Below the pieces are notes generated by a model. The model saw only the letters and a list, made by a program, of their open reading frames with translations, did no database searches and was not told the DNA's origin. From an uncultured Bacillota bacterium (GTDB lineage: Bacteria > Bacillota > Clostridia > Peptostreptococcales > Anaerovoracaceae), in contig CAMKAM010000018.1 of NCBI GenBank assembly GCA_946410475.1, positions 1 through 14,884 on the forward strand: a stretch of 14,884 bases of DNA, written 5' to 3'. Of the stretch, positions 13,359 through 14,884 are shown piece after piece. Position 1 is the stretch's first letter. The number at the start of each line of letters is the position of its first letter. A program made the translations under genes and the position numbers.

Positions 13359-13697
13359 TTAATCATTCAGCGAATCGATGATCTGTTTTATCTCTTTAAG
13401 TCCGCTGCAAGTCCCTTCATCGTTCATTCCGTCAATGATCTCATCGATCCTTGCAACAGCGGCGTTCGTCCTCATGAACCTCTCTACGAGACCGAGCTTT
13501 TCCTCGTATGTCGTAAGAGCTTCCTGCGCGTTCTTCAGCGCGTCGTGAACGCCCTGCCGGCTGATGCCGAACTCTTCGGCTATCTCGGAAAGAGACAGGT
13601 TCTCTTCGTGATACAGCTGCATCACTTCGCTCTGCCTCTTCGTGAGAAGAGCTCCGTAAAAATCATATTCAAGACTTAGTTTCGTATCACTGTTCAT
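13359..13697 (-). CDS. ylxM: YlxM/p13-family helix-turn-helix protein
   Basis: Small HTH protein almost always cotranscribed with ffh; in Streptococcus it modulates SRP GTPase activity, and it resembles the sigma-70 region 4 fold. I prefer the ATG at 13697 (112 residues): TGGAG lies six bases upstream, whereas the ATG at 13709 has no SD and sits against the stem of a palindrome. The helix-turn-helix is at about 31-55 (NLSLSEIAEEFGISRQGVHD), followed by the helical YEEKLGLVERFMR. It is the first gene of the operon. Two identical-armed palindromes surround its promoter; autoregulation by YlxM is possible but unproven. Confidence 0.9.
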   Translation of the reverse strand: MNSDTKLSLEYDFYGALLTKRQSEVMQLYHEENLSLSEIAEEFGISRQGVHDALKNAQEALTTYEEKLGLVERFMRTNAAVARIDEIIDGMNDEGTCSGLKEIKQIIDSLND

Positions 13698-13708
13698 CTC
13701 CGTCTCCA

Positions 13709-13783
13709 TGTCAAGCCGTCCGGCTTGTCACCTTGGGTAGACTACCACAGTGCCAACTTGCTGTCAAGCACTTTTGCTTGTCA
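13709..13783. repeat. paired 22-bp near-palindromes around the ylxM-ffh promoter
   Basis: TGTCAAGC-N6-GCTTGTCA occurs exactly twice, at 13709-13730 (centre CGTCCG) and 13762-13783 (centre ACTTTT). The arms are identical between copies and 7 of 8 complementary within each. Start-to-start distance is 53 bp, about five helical turns. A third palindrome, GGTAG-A-CTACC (13736-13746), lies between them. The right copy covers the -35; the left copy covers the start of the transcript. No U-tract follows either. Confidence 0.75.
13739..13767 (-). promoter_or_regulatory. promoter for ylxM-ffh-rpsP-khpA-rimM-trmD
   Basis: Minus strand: a perfect TTGACA (13767-13762), 17 bases, TAGTCT (13744-13739) preceded by TGG, an extended -10 that may offset the weak hexamer. 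The start is expected near 13732, leaving about 35 nt before the preferred ylxM ATG. The -35 is part of the right-hand palindrome. Confidence 0.6.
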
Positions 13784-13785
13784 GC

Positions 13786-14532
13786 TTATTTCCCGATCCA
13801 TTCGGTGATAGCATCGGCGGTTTTTTCGATCTGCTCTTCGCTTCCCATCGATGGCTTTCCGTCGCCCTTCTGCGGACCGTAGTCTCCGAAACCCGCATGG
13901 CTTCCGCCTTCGATAATGACTTCATCCGCTTCTTTCGGCCAGAGCTTCTTTCCTTCTTTATAACTGTCCATATCCAGAACGCCGTCTTCGCTCCCGTATA
14001 TCGAAAGCAGTCTCATTTTCCCTGGCACCTCTTCCGCCGGATATGCTCCGAGAAGGACGATGCCGCTGAACATGAAATCGTATTCGGCCGCTGTCATCGA
14101 AGCTGCAACGCCGCCGAGTGAGTGGCCTCCGATGTACCATTCAGCATATTCATGGTCCTCTGCGACTTTGACAGCTTCCGATCTGTCAAAGAGCGCGAAA
14201 TTCGCAGGGCTGCTGATCAGGAAGCAGTCTGTGCCGCTCTGCGCTATCCTCATCATCAGCGGTGCATAAGCTTCCTCTTCGACCTTTCCTCCCTGAAGGA
14301 AAGTGAAAGCTCTGTCCTCTCCGGGGCCGTCGAACAGATATCCCTTTCCTCCTCCGAGCTTTTCCACCTTTACAGTATCCGAGCCGGCCATCGCGGCCTG
14401 CGCACCATGTGCCGCATGGTAGAACTCACTGAAATACACTGCTCCGCATGACGCAGCGGTCATCACCAGAGCGATCGCGGCCGCAGCCGCTTTCAAGATG
14501 ATCGTTTTACTGCTATTCATTCTTTTCTTCAT
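13786..14532 (-). CDS. membrane-anchored or secreted alpha/beta hydrolase
   Basis: Putative serine hydrolase of unknown substrate. The ATG at 14532 gives 248 residues, with AAGGA seven bases upstream; an ATG at 14568 adds 12 polar residues before the hydrophobic segment and is less likely. The N-terminus is basic, then hydrophobic (about 9-33, IILKAAAAAIALVMTAASCG), so it is a signal anchor or, through AASC, a possible lipoprotein. The catalytic set is visible: nucleophile elbow GGHSLGG (Ser138), acid in YGSEDGVLD (Asp183 or Asp187), and His212 in GGSHAGFGDYG. FLQGGKVEEEAYAPLM precedes them. This matches the alpha/beta hydrolase family PF12695-like by pattern. It is a single-gene unit ahead of ylxM. 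Confidence 0.85.
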   Translation of the reverse strand: MKKRMNSSKTIILKAAAAAIALVMTAASCGAVYFSEFYHAAHGAQAAMAGSDTVKVEKLGGGKGYLFDGPGEDRAFTFLQGGKVEEEAYAPLMMRIAQSGTDCFLISSPANFALFDRSEAVKVAEDHEYAEWYIGGHSLGGVAASMTAAEYDFMFSGIVLLGAYPAEEVPGKMRLLSIYGSEDGVLDMDSYKEGKKLWPKEADEVIIEGGSHAGFGDYGPQKGDGKPSMGSEEQIEKTADAITEWIGK

Positions 14533-14618
14533 ATGCCTGTCCTTGCCTGCTTCCGGCAGTTCTGCCATTTATCCTGATCAGCCCTGCCATATACCCGACG
14601 ATCCGGGTACCCGCCCGC

Positions 14619-14627
14619 ATTATATCA
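14619..14627 (-). promoter_or_regulatory. extended -10 promoter for the hydrolase gene
   Basis: Minus strand TGATATAAT, identical to the yicC extended -10, without a good -35. The leader (about 80 nt to the ATG at 14532) starts with a 6-bp hairpin TACCCG/CGGGTA at 14592-14609. Confidence 0.55.
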
Positions 14628-14702
14628 CTCACATACCTATCAGTATACCCGCTGACAAAACATGAATATCATCTTTCAAGTCAATGTGTACGAAGCACGA
14701 AG

Positions 14703-14729
14703 AAAAAAAGATACAAAAGTACACTTTTG
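14703..14729 (-). terminator. weak intrinsic terminator after the edge gene
   Basis: On minus, CAAAAG-TGTA-CTTTTG (14729-14714) is followed by TATC and seven T. The stem is AT-rich, so strength is doubtful. It lies about 29 nt after the stop of the partial frame at the right edge. A second stem, AGAATGAT/ATCATTCT (14771-14764 with 14748-14741), encloses that stop. Confidence 0.45.
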
Positions 14730-14757
14730 CGGAAACAAATAGAATGATTGCTGCACC

Positions 14758-14884
14758 TCATCTATCATTCTGACGATATATCGCTAACCGGGCGGCCGAA
14801 CGACCCCATTTATCCTTGAAAAGTGCCGTCCGGACACTTTCGAACTCCAGAAGCAGAGCGTCCACAGCCTCAAAGTGTACTTTT
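14758..14884 (-). CDS. C-terminal fragment of an unidentified protein (5' part beyond window)
   Basis: A frame open from the right edge runs 41 codons to TGA at 14760-14758. Its last residues include VHFEAVDALLLEFESVRTA and KWGRSAARLAIYRQNDR. The composition is that of a soluble helical protein. A terminator-like hairpin follows on the same strand, then a separate promoter for the hydrolase, which is the layout expected of a real gene end. I do not recognise the family. It may be a chance open frame, since only 127 bases are visible. Confidence 0.45.
   Translation of the reverse strand, partial: KVHFEAVDALLLEFESVRTALFKDKWGRSAARLAIYRQNDR

Noticed and set aside
13762..13783. Right-hand palindrome as a terminator for the hydrolase gene
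   Set aside because: Although just after the hydrolase stop, it has no U-tract on the minus strand and its arms are repeated at 13709-13730, so an operator fits better.

Overview
The window reads as a chromosomal, housekeeping segment of a Gram-positive (monoderm) Clostridia-type Bacillota genome. The evidence is the gene content and order: YlxM-Ffh-S16-KhpA-RimM-TrmD, then YggS-SepF-DivIVA-LspA-RluD, then RqcH next to YicC-Gmk-RpoZ. Most genes have strong GGAGG-type ribosome binding sites and several promoters have textbook vegetative sigma-factor geometry. I cannot name the genus. Almost everything is on the minus strand; only rqcH and one microgene are on plus. I see no rRNA, tRNA, CRISPR array, insertion sequence or phage gene.

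Layout in the direction of minus-strand transcription (right to left): (1) 14884-14758, the probable C-terminal end of an unidentified protein cut by the window edge, followed by a weak terminator. (2) 14532-13786, a membrane-anchored alpha/beta hydrolase. (3) 13697-10092, the SRP/ribosome-maturation operon ylxM-ffh-rpsP-khpA-rimM-trmD. Its promoter is bracketed by two copies of a 22-bp near-palindrome, and a terminator-like hairpin lies between khpA and rimM. (4) 10055-5742, an envelope/division operon: HlyD-like adaptor, yggS, sepF, divIVA, lspA, rluD. These genes are tightly packed, several overlap or are translationally coupled, and the promoter lies inside the end of trmD. (5) 5541-5669 (+), a 42-residue two-CxxC protein resembling the sigma-G inhibitor Gin/CsfB. 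It has its own promoter preceded by two 21-bp-spaced direct repeats. (6) 5298-4933, a small lipoprotein that ends flush against the stop of rqcH (3181-4932, +). (7) 3095-1364, yicC, gmk and rpoZ, closed by a perfect intrinsic terminator. (8) 1179-805, a stand-alone LytTR DNA-binding protein. (9) 582-1, rpsB, cut by the left edge, with its own strong promoter and a leader of about 125 nt that can fold.

Functionally this is translation and protein export (S2, S16, RimM, TrmD, KhpA, RluD, Ffh, LspA), translation quality control (RqcH), nucleotide/RNA metabolism (Gmk, YicC, omega) and cell division (SepF, DivIVA). The parts not explained by conserved synteny are regulatory. They are the paired palindromes at the ylxM-ffh promoter, the Gin-like microgene with its direct repeats and UTR-to-UTR complementarity, the orphan LytTR regulator, and a plus-strand terminator with no visible upstream gene near 760-800. 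Three commonly seen neighbours are absent from their usual places: remA between yicC and gmk, ylmG/ylmH between sepF and divIVA, and rplS after trmD.
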